The notes under the pieces were generated by a model, which saw only the letters and a program-made list of their open reading frames with translations, was not told the origin of the DNA and did no database searches. Source: Anaerotruncus sp. (GTDB lineage: Bacteria; Bacillota; Clostridia; Oscillospirales; Ruminococcaceae). From it: a stretch of DNA of 64,000 nucleotides. Each line of letters starts with the position of its first letter. Positions within the stretch are counted from its first letter, which is position 1. Both the position numbers and the translations under genes were made by a program. The stretch covers positions 1 to 64,000 of the forward strand of contig JAETRV010000027.1 of the NCBI GenBank assembly GCA_021770005.1. The letters are read 5' to 3'. Positions 34,794 through 43,390 of this stretch are shown here, one piece after another.

Positions 34794-35090
34794 AGCCCCC
34801 CCTCCGGGCTGAGTGCTCCGTCTATCTCCGTATTCTACGCGGCTTCGGCGCTTGGGGGCATCCGAGGGTGCAAGTCAGCCTTGAGCATGAGCGCTTCGCC
34901 TGGGGGCGAGGGGAGATACCTAAGAGGGGTTCCACCCCTCTTAGGTGTGCTTTTTATCTTGCTTTTTGCACAAGCAAAAAACAAGCCGTCTGCCCGGACG
35001 GGACCGGGCATCCCCTGCCGCCGCAAGGCGGCATTCTTATCGAAAAAGGTAAGGTGCTGCACCACTGCACAAAAAGAACACCGGACAGGG
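34794..35090 (+). repeat. type C intergenic repeat, copy 2
   Basis: Shares ordered blocks with 17985-18265 (CTCCGGGCT, GGGTGCAAGTCAGCC, TGAGCATGAGC, CTGGGGGCG). It also has an extra hairpin, CTAAGAGGGGT..ACCCCTCTTAG, and GCTTTTTGC/GCAAAAAAC. No gene is supported between the TVP38 gene and purL. Confidence 0.7.
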
Positions 35091-35117
35091 GCGGATACCC
35101 CTTTTTAGAACCTTCGC

Positions 35118-38100
35118 TTACCGATAGTACCGAACCGCGTTCCCGAAAATATCCTGGAACTTTTCGCCCGGCACATTCTGGAACGTCCCGTTGGCATACC
35201 GCTCGGAATGCGCCATCTTGCCGAATACCCGGCCGTCCGGGCTGGTGATCCCTTCAACCGCATCAAACGAATGGTTGGGGTTATACCGGATGTCCATGCT
35301 CGGCTTGCCCTCCAGATCGACATACTGGGTCGCAATCTGCCCATTGGCGGCAAGCTGGTCAATCAGGCTCTGCGGCGCAACAAACCGCCCTTCCCCATGC
35401 GAGATTGCGACGGTATGGATGTCGCCCACCTGCATTTCGGACAGCCAGGGCGACTTGTTGGACGCCACACGGGTGCGCACCAGCCCCGACTGGTGGCGGC
35501 CGATCGTGTTGAAGGTCAGGGTTGGGCAGTTCTCGTCCATGTCGCGGATCTCGCCATACGGGACCAGGCCAAGCTTGATCAACGCCTGGAACCCGTTGCA
35601 GATGCCGCACATCAGGCCGTCCCGGTTTTTGAGCAGGTCGTGTACCGCATCTTTGATCCGGGGGTTGCGCAGGAACGCAGTGATAAACTTGCCCGACCCG
35701 TCCGGCTCGTCACCGCCCGAGAATCCGCCTGGAATTGCGATGATCTGGCTCTGTGCGATGCGCTGGGCGAACCGCGCAACGCTCTCCTCAATGTCGGCGG
35801 CGGTCAGGTTGCGCACAATGAAGATTTCCGCCTGCGCGCCCGCGCGTTCAAACGCCCGCGCCGTATCATATTCGCAGTTGTTGCCGGGGAATACCGGGAT
35901 CAAAACCCGCGGTGCGGCAATCTTTGCCTTTGCTTGCAGTTTATCCGAAACGGAGAAAGAATATTCCTGCGCCGGCTTTTCAGGAGACTTGATTCGGTAC
36001 GGGAATACAGATTGTAATTTCTTCTCCCAGATTTCCTGAATGTCGTTCAGGTCGATCCGGTCGAACCCGTAGTGGATCAGGTAATCGGGGCTGACTGTAC
36101 CGATGCAGGGCAGATTAGGCAGGTCCTCCGCAGATTCGAGGATAAACCCGCCGCAGAGCGGCTCAAAGAGCGCCGCATCGTCGAAGGTTGCCGAGAAATC
36201 GAACCCGAGCCGGTTGCCCAGACACATCTTGGTGATGCCCTCGCAGACACCGCCGTAACCGATTGTCCACGCCGACGCAACCTTCCCTTCCGCGATCAGC
36301 TTCTCGACGGTAGCAAATACTTCGCGGACGCTGTCGAACTGCGGGACCTTGTTTTCGTCGAAACAAGGCGTAATAATATAGACTTTATTTCCTGCATGTT
36401 TAAATTCGGTCGAAACGACACGATCGATGCGGGTGGTCGAAACCGCGAACGAAACCAGGGTCGGCGGGACATCCAGGTCCTCAAAGCTGCCGGACATCGA
36501 GTCCTTGCCGCCGATCGAGCCGATCCCCAGACCGAGCTGCGCTTCCAACGCGCCGAGCAGGGCCGCGAGCGGTTTGCCCCAGCGCTTCGGATCGCCCTTG
36601 GTGCGCTCAAAATACTCCTGGAAGGTCAACCAGCAGTGGGTATGGCTGCCGCCCGCCGCGACCACCTTGGCGACCGACTCAACCACCGCATTGATGGCGC
36701 CATGGTAGGGGCTAGCCGCCGAAAGGTCGGGGTTGAACCCCCAGCCCATGACCGAGCAGGTGGTGGTTTCTCCGCCGAGCACCGGGAGCTTGGCAACCAT
36801 CGCCTGTGCGGGAGAAAGCTGGGTTTTGCCGCCGAACGGCATTAGCACACTGCCCGCGCCGATCGTTGAATCGAACCGCTCAACCAGCCCTTTCTGGGAA
36901 CAGACGTTGAGATGCCCCATCATCCCTTTCCATTTCTCGACGAGCGGGGCATTCGAGCGGGGGCGCGCCCAGCTCTTTGGAGCTTCGATTTCAATGTCGG
37001 TGTGCTTGGACGCGCCGTTCGAGTTGAGGAACGCGCGGGAGAGGTCTACGATCCGGTTGCCGTTCCAGTGCATGACCAAACGCGGAAGGGCGGTGACCTT
37101 TGCGACAACAGTCGCCTCGAGGTTTTCCTCGTGGGCAAGCTGGATGAACCGGTCAACGTTGCCGGGCGCAACCACAACCGCCATCCGCTCCTGAGACTCG
37201 GAGATTGCAAGCTCGGTGCCGTCCAGGCCGTCGTATTTTTTGGGGACTGCGTCGAGGTTGATGTCCAGCCCGTCGGCCAGCTCGCCAATCGCAACCGAGA
37301 CGCCGCCCGCGCCAAAATCGTTGCACCGCCGGATCAACCGGGTAGCTTCGCCGTTGCGGAACAGACGTTGGAGTTTGCGCTCGATCGGGGCGTTGCCTTT
37401 CTGCACCTCGGCGCCGCAGCTCTCGAGGGAATCCATTGTATGGCTCTTGGAGGAGCCGGTTGCACCGCCGCAGCCGTCCCGACCGGTGCGCCCGCCGAGC
37501 AGGATCACCACATCATCCGGATCGGGGCACTCCCGGACGACATTCTTCGCCGGGGCCGCCCCGAGCACCGCGCCGATCTCCATCCGCTTGGCCGCATAGC
37601 CCGGATGGTAGACCTCAGCGACATGCCCGGTGGCAAGGCCGATCTGGTTGCCGTAGGAGGAATAGCCCGCCGCCGCGGTGGTGACAATCTTGCGCTGGGG
37701 CAGCTTGCCCGCCATGGTTTCGGAGAGCGGGACGGTCGGATCTGCCGCACCGGTCACCCGCATCGCCTGATAGACATAGCTCCGCCCCGAGAGCGGGTCA
37801 CGGATCGCGCCGCCCAGACAGGTGGCTGCGCCGCCGAACGGCTCGATCTCGGTGGGATGGTTATGGGTCTCGTTCTTGAAGAGCAGCAGCCAGTCCTCGT
37901 CCTTGCCATCCACATCGACCGTGATCTTGACGGTGCAGGCGTTGATCTCGTCGCTTTCGTCGAGGTCGTTCAGCAGGCCGTCCGCCTTGAGCGCCTTCGC
38001 GCCGATAACTGCGAGGTCCATCAGGCTCATCGGCTTGTCTTTGCCCTGCTTGACGTAAAGCCGGTCGCGCAGTTCCAGGTATTTCTCAAAGCTCCTGCGG

Positions 38101-38834
38101 ATATAGGGGGTGTCGATCCGCACGTTTTCAATATTGGTCAGGAAGGTGGTGTGGCGGCAGTGGTCCGACCAATAGGTGTCGATCATCCGGATTTCGGTGA
38201 TGGTCGGGTCGCGGTGCTCCTCGTCCCGGAAGTAGGACTGACAGAAGGCAATATCATCGGTGTCCATCGCAAGCCCGTAACGGGTCACGAACGCGGACAG
38301 GCCCGCCGCGTCAAGGCTGGTGAACCCGTCGAGCGTTTCGACCGTTGTGGGAATCTCGTAGCTGGTTTGAAGGGTGTCCGGCTTTTCCAGCGAGGCCAGG
38401 CGGCTTTCCACCGGGTTGACCAGATAATGTTTAATCTGCTCAAGCGCGCTGTCGGAGATATCGCCCGAGAGGATGTAGATGCGGGCGGTGCGTACAACCG
38501 GCTGTTCTTTGGCGGTCGAGAGGGAGATGCATTGGGCACAGGAGTCGGCGCGCTGGTCGAACTGCCCGGGCAGATACTCGACCGCAAACATCCGCTCATC
38601 TTCGGCGACCGGGGGCAGCTCGTCGTAAACCCGGTCGACCTGCGGCTCAGAGAAGATGGTAAAGCGGGCATTGTCGAAGTCGGCTTTGTCGATCCGCTCG
38701 ACATCGTAGCGGTTGACCACCCGCACACCGGTGACGCAATCGAGCATCAGGACGGTTTGCAGGTCGCTGAGGACGCCGGCGGCTTCAATAGCAAATTCCG
38801 GTTTCTTTTCGACATAGATACGGTAAACGCTCAA
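35118..38834 (-). CDS. purL: phosphoribosylformylglycinamidine synthase, single-chain
   Basis: A 1238-residue enzyme of purine synthesis converting FGAR, glutamine and ATP to FGAM. The N-terminal part carries the PurS-like and linker regions. The synthetase core has ETHNHPTEIEPFGGAATCLGG and GGRTGRDGCGGATGSS. The C-terminal about 250 residues are a class I glutaminase with the nucleophile Cys in MCGICNGFQ and FPGNNCEYD. The start is a TTG at 38834 (SVYRIYVEKKPEF), 8 bases after GAGG; upstream in-frame sequence is repeat DNA and the end of mtaB. Monocistronic on the minus strand. Confidence 0.94.
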   Translation of the reverse strand: MSVYRIYVEKKPEFAIEAAGVLSDLQTVLMLDCVTGVRVVNRYDVERIDKADFDNARFTIFSEPQVDRVYDELPPVAEDERMFAVEYLPGQFDQRADSCAQCISLSTAKEQPVVRTARIYILSGDISDSALEQIKHYLVNPVESRLASLEKPDTLQTSYEIPTTVETLDGFTSLDAAGLSAFVTRYGLAMDTDDIAFCQSYFRDEEHRDPTITEIRMIDTYWSDHCRHTTFLTNIENVRIDTPYIRRSFEKYLELRDRLYVKQGKDKPMSLMDLAVIGAKALKADGLLNDLDESDEINACTVKITVDVDGKDEDWLLLFKNETHNHPTEIEPFGGAATCLGGAIRDPLSGRSYVYQAMRVTGAADPTVPLSETMAGKLPQRKIVTTAAAGYSSYGNQIGLATGHVAEVYHPGYAAKRMEIGAVLGAAPAKNVVRECPDPDDVVILLGGRTGRDGCGGATGSSKSHTMDSLESCGAEVQKGNAPIERKLQRLFRNGEATRLIRRCNDFGAGGVSVAIGELADGLDINLDAVPKKYDGLDGTELAISESQERMAVVVAPGNVDRFIQLAHEENLEATVVAKVTALPRLVMHWNGNRIVDLSRAFLNSNGASKHTDIEIEAPKSWARPRSNAPLVEKWKGMMGHLNVCSQKGLVERFDSTIGAGSVLMPFGGKTQLSPAQAMVAKLPVLGGETTTCSVMGWGFNPDLSAASPYHGAINAVVESVAKVVAAGGSHTHCWLTFQEYFERTKGDPKRWGKPLAALLGALEAQLGLGIGSIGGKDSMSGSFEDLDVPPTLVSFAVSTTRIDRVVSTEFKHAGNKVYIITPCFDENKVPQFDSVREVFATVEKLIAEGKVASAWTIGYGGVCEGITKMCLGNRLGFDFSATFDDAALFEPLCGGFILESAEDLPNLPCIGTVSPDYLIHYGFDRIDLNDIQEIWEKKLQSVFPYRIKSPEKPAQEYSFSVSDKLQAKAKIAAPRVLIPVFPGNNCEYDTARAFERAGAQAEIFIVRNLTAADIEESVARFAQRIAQSQIIAIPGGFSGGDEPDGSGKFITAFLRNPRIKDAVHDLLKNRDGLMCGICNGFQALIKLGLVPYGEIRDMDENCPTLTFNTIGRHQSGLVRTRVASNKSPWLSEMQVGDIHTVAISHGEGRFVAPQSLIDQLAANGQIATQYVDLEGKPSMDIRYNPNHSFDAVEGITSPDGRVFGKMAHSERYANGTFQNVPGEKFQDIFGNAVRYYR

Positions 38835-38899
38835 TCTCAAAACCTCTTTCCATATAGAATCATGTATCATCTGACGCGATTTAGGAACAATAGGACAAG

Positions 38900-39035
38900 G
38901 CCGGCGGCGGGGGCTCTGCCCCTCGACCCCGCGATTTTTTGACTGCCGCCGCAGCGGCGTGCATAGGCCAACCGATGCGAAGCATCGGCGCTTGGGCCGG
39001 AGCAAAAAAATCGAGTAAAACTTTTGATTTGGGGC
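38900..39035 (+). repeat. type A repeat, right part
   Basis: GGCGGCGGGGGCTCTGCCCCTCGACCCCGCGATTTTTTGAC modules, CCGCCGCAGCGGCG, CCGATGCGAAGCATCGG and AAAATCGAGTAAAAC. It lies between mtaB and purL, so purL probably needs its own promoter. Confidence 0.7.
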
Positions 39036-39045
39036 TCTACAGTTC

Positions 39046-40338
39046 TTAGACGCAAGGTGTGCCCAGGCACCAATCGTCCATGGCAGCTTCGATCCGCACC
39101 CGGCGGACCTGTCCGCGCAGGTCGTCAGGCCCGCCAACCCGCACCGGGGTGTAGTTTTCGGCATACCCCTCATACATCCCATCCGGCATCCGGCTTTCAA
39201 ACAGCACCGAGACCACCTGTCCGAGCTGCTCTTGCAGGAAAGCGGCGCGGGTACGGCTGGTGAGCGCAATCATCCGCCGGGAACGTTCCTCTTTGACCGC
39301 TTTTGGAACCTGTCCGGGCATGTCCGCTGCCCGGGTGCCTGGTCTGCGGGAATAGGCGAAAACATGCGCCTTAGCGAAGCGGATGGTCTCCGCGAACGAG
39401 AGGGACTCCGCAAACTCCGCATCGGTCTCGCCGGGAAACCCGACCATAAGATCGGTGGTGATCGCGCAGTTTCCAAAATGGCGGCGCAGATCCGCGACGA
39501 TCCGCGCATACTCAGCGGTATCGTAATGCCGGTTCATCCGGCGCAAGGTCGCGTCACAGCCGCTTTGCAGCGAAAGATGGAACTGGGGGCAGACTTTTGG
39601 CAGCGCTGACATACGGGCGATGTCCTCGCCGGTGAGCAGTTCCGGTTCGAGGGAGCCGAGCCGCACCCGTTCGATCCCATCCACTTCTGCCGCGGCTTCG
39701 ACCGCGTCAATCAGCCGCAAGCCCAACTCTTTCCCATAGCTGGACAGGTTGATCCCGACCAGTACCGCCTCTCTGTAACCGGCAGATGCGAGGGTTTGCA
39801 GCTCGTCCCTCAGGTCTGCAAGCGGCTTGGAGCGCACCGGCCCGCGCGCGGTCGGGATGATGCAGTAGGAACAGTACCGTTCGCACCCATCCTCAATCTT
39901 GACAAACGCCCGCGTCCGTTCGGCAAAACTGCCCGCCTGCATCCGTTCAAACCCTTCCCCACGCTCGTGCGGCTGGATTTCGACAATCCGTTCCCCGGTT
40001 GCCAGACTGCGCGCAACCAGCGCAACCAGCCTGTCCCGCCCGCGTGCGCCGGTAACCACGTCCGCTTCGGGGAGCCGCTCGGCGGCATCGGGGAACGCCT
40101 GCGGGAAACAGCCTGACAATACCACCTTTGCGGCGGGATTGCGGGTTTTGAACTGGCGGAGCACCTGTCGGGTTTTGCGGTCGCCGGTTGCGGTGACTGT
40201 GCAGGAGTTGACCACATAGACATCCGCTTGGTCGGTATGGGATACCACATCGTATCCATCTGCGGCGAAAAGCTGGGTCAAAATCTGCGTTTCATATTGG
40301 TTGACCTTGCAGCCCAAGGTGTAGAAAGCAATCCTCAT
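39046..40338 (-). CDS. mtaB: tRNA (t6A37) methylthiotransferase
   Basis: A 430-residue radical-SAM enzyme that converts t6A37 to ms2t6A37 in tRNA. The UPF0004 domain has its three iron-sulfur cysteines (TLGCKVNQYE, NSCTVT and SGCFPQ). The radical-SAM motif is CERYCSYCII (about 153-162). A C-terminal TRAM-like domain begins after RTRAAFLQEQLG. The N-terminal MRIAFYTLGCKVNQYE is diagnostic of MtaB rather than MiaB. GGAG precedes the ATG. Confidence 0.93.
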   Translation of the reverse strand: MRIAFYTLGCKVNQYETQILTQLFAADGYDVVSHTDQADVYVVNSCTVTATGDRKTRQVLRQFKTRNPAAKVVLSGCFPQAFPDAAERLPEADVVTGARGRDRLVALVARSLATGERIVEIQPHERGEGFERMQAGSFAERTRAFVKIEDGCERYCSYCIIPTARGPVRSKPLADLRDELQTLASAGYREAVLVGINLSSYGKELGLRLIDAVEAAAEVDGIERVRLGSLEPELLTGEDIARMSALPKVCPQFHLSLQSGCDATLRRMNRHYDTAEYARIVADLRRHFGNCAITTDLMVGFPGETDAEFAESLSFAETIRFAKAHVFAYSRRPGTRAADMPGQVPKAVKEERSRRMIALTSRTRAAFLQEQLGQVVSVLFESRMPDGMYEGYAENYTPVRVGGPDDLRGQVRRVRIEAAMDDWCLGTPCV

Positions 40339-40456
40339 TTATACACTCCGTCTAAAATCGACCGTTTTTTATTGTGCAACTATTACAGTTTCATTCTCTG
40401 TGAATTGGAATCCTACGCCCATTATAATGAATTTTATGAAGAATTACAATTAGCAG

Positions 40457-40485
40457 TTGACGAAAATAAATCCCGCTGATATAGT
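40457..40485 (+). promoter_or_regulatory. sigma-A promoter of the HPr-like gene
   Basis: TTGACG (40457-40462), 17-bp spacer, TATAGT (40480-40485), about 60 bp before the ATG at 40546. The 207-bp gap to mtaB holds nothing else that I can support. Confidence 0.75.
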
Positions 40486-40545
40486 GTAATTGTGGTAAAA
40501 ACAGAAAGAATCATTCACTCTCGTCATGTAAGGAGGAAAACAACG

Positions 40546-40779
40546 ATGAAAACTCTGGTTATTAAACTCGACACCATCAATGACGTGAAAAATTTCGTAA
40601 ACATTGTTTCCAAGTACGACTTTGACATGGACCTGATGTCCGGCCGGTATGCGGTCGATGCAAAATCAATCATGGGTATCTTCTCGCTCGATCTGGCAAA
40701 GCCGATCAAAATGGAGATCTATTCGGATGACTGCCCCGACCTGATGTCGGAGATCCAGCCGTTCGTTTCAGAGGCTTAA
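40546..40779 (+). CDS. HPr-like protein without the phosphocarrier histidine
   Basis: A 77-residue protein whose second half matches the HPr fold: SGRYAVDAKSIMGIFSLDL (32-50) aligns with the HPr regulatory segment, so Ser41 corresponds to HPr Ser46. The first half has no GLHARP motif; the position of His15 is occupied by VKNFV. It thus looks like a regulatory HPr paralogue, comparable in logic to Crh, that could be a target of HPr kinase but cannot carry phosphate from enzyme I. AAGGAGG lies 9 bp before the ATG. It has its own promoter and terminator. Confidence 0.75.
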   Translation: MKTLVIKLDTINDVKNFVNIVSKYDFDMDLMSGRYAVDAKSIMGIFSLDLAKPIKMEIYSDDCPDLMSEIQPFVSEA

Positions 40780-40793
40780 GTTGTCCGAACATC

Positions 40794-40831
40794 TGCGCGG
40801 TGTGGCCCAAATGGCCGCGCCGCGTTTGTTC
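40794..40831 (+). terminator. terminator after the HPr-like gene
   Basis: CGCGGTGTGGCC / GGCCGCGCCGCG stem with a short CAAAT-type loop, followed by TTTGTTCT. Confidence 0.7.
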
Positions 40832-40889
40832 TACCGGCCGGTTTCCAGCCTATCCCTGCACAGGGTGCAAAATAATTCCGGCCAGGGTC

Positions 40890-40918
40890 TTGATTTTTTT
40901 GAAAAAAGATGGTATCAT
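40890..40918 (+). promoter_or_regulatory. sigma-A promoter of rpsT
   Basis: TTGATT (40890-40895), 17-bp spacer, TATCAT (40913-40918), 85 bp before the rpsT start. Confidence 0.65.
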
Positions 40919-41003
40919 AACTTGTACTGTCTAAAGTGATGCGACAAAACCGGTTTGGGCTTCCCGCCAAAACCGTGATTCCGAGATCAAGGAGGTGTAA
41001 CCT

Positions 41004-41249
41004 ATGCCGAACATTAAATCTGCGAAAAAGAGAGTGCTCGTCAACCAGAAAAAAGCGCTTCAGAATAAGGCGGTCAAGACCAACCTCAAGACCGTTATGA
41101 AGAAAGCCGCTTCGGAGGGCACCGCGGATGCGATCCGCCTTGCGATTAAGAAGGTCGATCAGGCCGCTGCAAAGAAGATCCTGCACAAGAATACGGCTGC
41201 GCACAGAAAATCCGCGCTGATGAAGAAGCTCGCCACTGTTTCTCGGTAA
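41004..41249 (+). CDS. rpsT: 30S ribosomal protein S20
   Basis: An 81-residue, very basic ribosomal protein that binds 16S rRNA. The opening MPNIKSAKKRVLVNQKKALQN and the closing KILHKNTAAHRKSALMKKL are characteristic, as is the length. AAGGAGGTG precedes the ATG by 7 bp. It has its own promoter and terminator, the usual single-gene arrangement. Confidence 0.97.
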   Translation: MPNIKSAKKRVLVNQKKALQNKAVKTNLKTVMKKAASEGTADAIRLAIKKVDQAAAKKILHKNTAAHRKSALMKKLATVSR

Positions 41250-41281
41250 GCAGACGGCTGGGCCAACACCGTATATTTGGT

Positions 41282-41316
41282 AACACTGTCACCTCTTTGG
41301 GTGGCGGTGTTATTTC
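41282..41316 (+). terminator. terminator of rpsT
   Basis: AACACTGTCACC / GGTGGCGGTGTT imperfect stem, then ATTTCATTTT. Confidence 0.65.
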
Positions 41317-41328
41317 ATTTTGTGCGGG

Positions 41329-41357
41329 TTGACGAATCCCCGCTTTTGCGCTATAAT
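41329..41357 (+). promoter_or_regulatory. strong sigma-A promoter of the 54-residue membrane protein
   Basis: TTGACG (41329-41334), 17-bp spacer, TATAAT (41352-41357). Confidence 0.8.
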
Positions 41358-41413
41358 AGCAATAGCATAAAATGGTGCCGCTACAAAAACAATCCTTTTG
41401 AGGGGGCTTTCTG

Positions 41414-41578
41414 ATGAACCGTCCGGAAAAATCCTTTTCGCTGTTTGCCCTGCTTCTTCCGTTTGCGGTTTCGATCCTGGTGCTCTGTATCACTGCCGGC
41501 TATCTGATCTATCGGATTGCCGATGAGCGCGCTTACCGCGAGCGGTGGAAGGATTACCACGACTGCGGGCTGGGCTGA
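41414..41578 (+). CDS. 54-residue single-helix membrane protein
   Basis: A short gene supported by a near-consensus promoter, a GAGGGGG ribosome site and two strong hairpins downstream. The product has a short basic start (MNRPEKSF), one long hydrophobic helix (about residues 8-33) and a charged cytoplasmic tail with YRIADERAYRERWKDYHDCG. I do not recognise a family. Being a lone, strongly expressed small membrane protein, it could modulate a larger membrane partner or be a stress peptide; no neighbour points to a role. Confidence 0.6.
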   Translation: MNRPEKSFSLFALLLPFAVSILVLCITAGYLIYRIADERAYRERWKDYHDCGLG

Positions 41579-41600
41579 CATCCATACAAAAGGCAATCCT

Positions 41601-41683
41601 CTGCCTGTCCGGGCTGCGGAAACCCGGACAGGCAGGGAAAACAGAAACACCATGCACTGGGTATCTGGTGCATGGCGTTTTTT
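41601..41683 (+). terminator. double hairpin terminator
   Basis: Two stems: CTGCCTGTCCGGG / CCCGGACAGGCAG (41601-41613 / 41623-41635), then CCATGCAC / GTGCATGG (41650-41657 / 41667-41674) followed by CGTTTTTT. The second is the likely intrinsic terminator. Confidence 0.75.
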
Positions 41684-41751
41684 GTCGTGTACATTTGAGG
41701 AAATCCGCATGAACAAGCCCGATGTTTCGTCAGCCTTTGTTCCGGCCTGAG

Positions 41752-41808
41752 AGCCTATTCAAAATCTTTTGCAGGGGGCGTTTCCTCTTGCAAAAAGCCT
41801 CCATCAAC
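41752..41808 (+). repeat. type A repeat, left-end fragment
   Basis: GAGCCTATTCAAAATCTTTTGCAGGGGGC then CTTGCAAAAAGCCTCC: the left end and a damaged hairpin module. It sits immediately after the stop of the first GntR gene. Confidence 0.65.
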
Positions 41809-41810
41809 TT

Positions 41811-42518
41811 TTAAAGGTTCTGGCCATAGGCGGTGCTTTCCCGCTCGTAGAGGTTCTGGGTATAGTCGAGATGCACCCGCATAATCTGTTCACACTCAGC
41901 GGCATCCCCCCGTTCCAGCGCCCCAAACAGCTCCAGATGCTCATGGTAGGAGCGGAGCACCTCCCCCAGTGTGCGCATATTGTTCTTCTGGTAGTCATAC
42001 ATGACATAACGGATCGCTTCAAAAATCTCGGTAAGAATGATATTGTGTGTGGCCCGCGCAAGCGAAATATGAAACTCGGTGCTATTGTTGGCATACTGCT
42101 CAATGTCATTCAGTGAGCCATGCATCCTGTCGCATAAGGCCCGCAGCTTTTCCAGATCATCCTCCGAGCGGTTCTTGGCCGCCAGCACGATCGTCTCTAC
42201 CTCCAAAAAGTTGCGGATCTCCACCAATTCGGCGTAATTGGTGATCCCCACCGCAAAGTCCAGCGCGACCGCATCCCGGATGATGGCTTCCTCCTGGATA
42301 TGCACATAGGTCCCGTCCACCTTTTTCTCGATCACGCCCATCATTTCCAGAATGCGCAGCGCCTCCCGCAGCGTACTGCGGCCGACCCCCATCATCTCAC
42401 AGAGCGCCCGTTCAGCCGGCAGGCGCTCGTTGTTTTTCAGCTCGTTGGAAGAGATCGAATCCAGAAAGTAGTTGACGATCTGTACCGGGACGGACGCTTT
42501 TTCGATTGTTTTAAACAT
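41811..42518 (-). CDS. FadR/GntR family transcriptional regulator (regulator 1)
   Basis: A 235-residue repressor or activator. The N-terminal winged helix-turn-helix reads RLPAERALCEMMGVGRSTLREALRILEMMGVIE, typical of GntR. The C-terminal FCD effector domain has the Asp/His metal-ligand pattern (IRNFLEVETI, FHISLARATHN and HEHLELFGALERGD). It starts 3 bases after the stop of the second FadR-type gene. Position next to sugar genes suggests that it senses sialic acid, ManNAc or a phosphate ester, which is inference. Confidence 0.88.
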   Translation of the reverse strand: MFKTIEKASVPVQIVNYFLDSISSNELKNNERLPAERALCEMMGVGRSTLREALRILEMMGVIEKKVDGTYVHIQEEAIIRDAVALDFAVGITNYAELVEIRNFLEVETIVLAAKNRSEDDLEKLRALCDRMHGSLNDIEQYANNSTEFHISLARATHNIILTEIFEAIRYVMYDYQKNNMRTLGEVLRSYHEHLELFGALERGDAAECEQIMRVHLDYTQNLYERESTAYGQNL

Positions 42519-42521
42519 GGC

Positions 42522-43274
42522 TCACGCTTCCTCATCCGCAAGATTATAGGCTTGTTTTACCGCTTCCAGATAGACCTCCATCGCCGAAACCGTCCGCACA
42601 TAATCCCGGTTTTCAATCCCTTTGACAATGCCCTGTGCTTTCCGGTAGAGGTCTCCGAACAACTCCAACGTATATTCGCTCGACTCCGCCTCGGGAAACA
42701 TAATGTCTTTGAACCGGTCAAAAATGCGGATCAGGAGGGCGTTTTGGGTCGCCCCCGCCAGAGAGCTATGGAATTTAATGAACGCTTCGGTGAGATAAGC
42801 GCCATATATCTGCTGCTCCTTTGCACCGCCCTTGTTGTCCGCGCTTTTTTCCAAACGTTCCCCGATCGAGGCCAGCGTTTGACGCATGAACTTCAGATCG
42901 TTGGTGGTCGCGCGCTGGGCGGCAAGCAGGGCAAACTGCCGCTCCAGCATACACCGGACCTGGAAAACATCCGCCTGATGCTTCCGGTTGATCCGGTAGT
43001 GGTAGAGCATCTTCTTTTTATAGAAGGATTGCACATCCTCATTGATATAGTATCTCCCGTTCCGGGCGACAATCACGTCCAGATACTCCAAACCAGCCAA
43101 AGCCTCCCGCACCGAAGACCTGCTGACGCCAAACTGTGCTGAAAAATCATTTTCAGAGGGCAGCAGGTCGCCCGGTTTCATCCCTCCGTCCTTGAGCGCG
43201 TCCACGATCTGATCACAGATCAAATCCGGATAGGAAGCCTTTTTGATTCTGTTTTCTTCAAAATTCAGGAACAT
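42522..43274 (-). CDS. FadR/GntR family transcriptional regulator (regulator 2)
   Basis: A 250-residue regulator of the same superfamily, but clearly diverged from its neighbour. The DNA-binding part is LLPSENDFSAQFGVSRSSVREALAGLEYLDVI, and the C-terminal helical ligand domain has RCMLERQFALLAAQRAT and FIKFHSSLAGATQN. GGAGGAGT precedes the ATG. It is transcribed together with regulator 1. Two tandem FadR-type regulators suggest that the amino-sugar region responds to more than one metabolite. Confidence 0.87.
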   Translation of the reverse strand: MFLNFEENRIKKASYPDLICDQIVDALKDGGMKPGDLLPSENDFSAQFGVSRSSVREALAGLEYLDVIVARNGRYYINEDVQSFYKKKMLYHYRINRKHQADVFQVRCMLERQFALLAAQRATTNDLKFMRQTLASIGERLEKSADNKGGAKEQQIYGAYLTEAFIKFHSSLAGATQNALLIRIFDRFKDIMFPEAESSEYTLELFGDLYRKAQGIVKGIENRDYVRTVSAMEVYLEAVKQAYNLADEEA

Positions 43275-43319
43275 GACTCCTCCATAACGTTTCGGGTGGA
43301 AAAACTTGCTTTGGCTTGT

Positions 43320-43388
43320 CTAAAAACTGCTTCATATCCTTCGCAGGGGGCGCTGGGCGGCATGAGGATGCGGGGTGCCCGCCCCAGA
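43320..43388 (+). repeat. repeat remnant (type A end and type C end)
   Basis: CTAAAAACTGCTTCATATCCTTCGCAGGGGGC resembles a decayed type A left end. It joins CGCTGGGCGGCAT..GGATGCGGGGTGCCCGCC, the reverse complement of the right end of type C copy 1 (18217-18250). Confidence 0.55.
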
Positions 43389-43390
43389 GC

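Noticed and set aside
34709-35248. 179-codon plus-strand frame spanning repeats types A and C
   Set aside because: Composed of repeat sequence and the antisense of purL; GC-rich palindromes keep several frames open by chance.
35208-38942. Long plus-strand frames antisense to purL
   Set aside because: GC-rich codon structure of purL creates open antisense frames; products have no recognisable features.
38835-39269. N-terminal extension of PurL by 145 codons
   Set aside because: It reads through the 3' end of mtaB and a type A repeat; PurL similarity begins at the TTG at 38834.
40228-40479. 83-codon plus-strand frame antisense to mtaB
   Set aside because: The first part is the reverse of the mtaB start and the rest covers the HPr-like gene's promoter; no ribosome site.
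40794-40910. Riboswitch upstream of rpsT
   Set aside because: The only structure is the terminator of the previous gene; no known aptamer motif is visible, and the leader is short.
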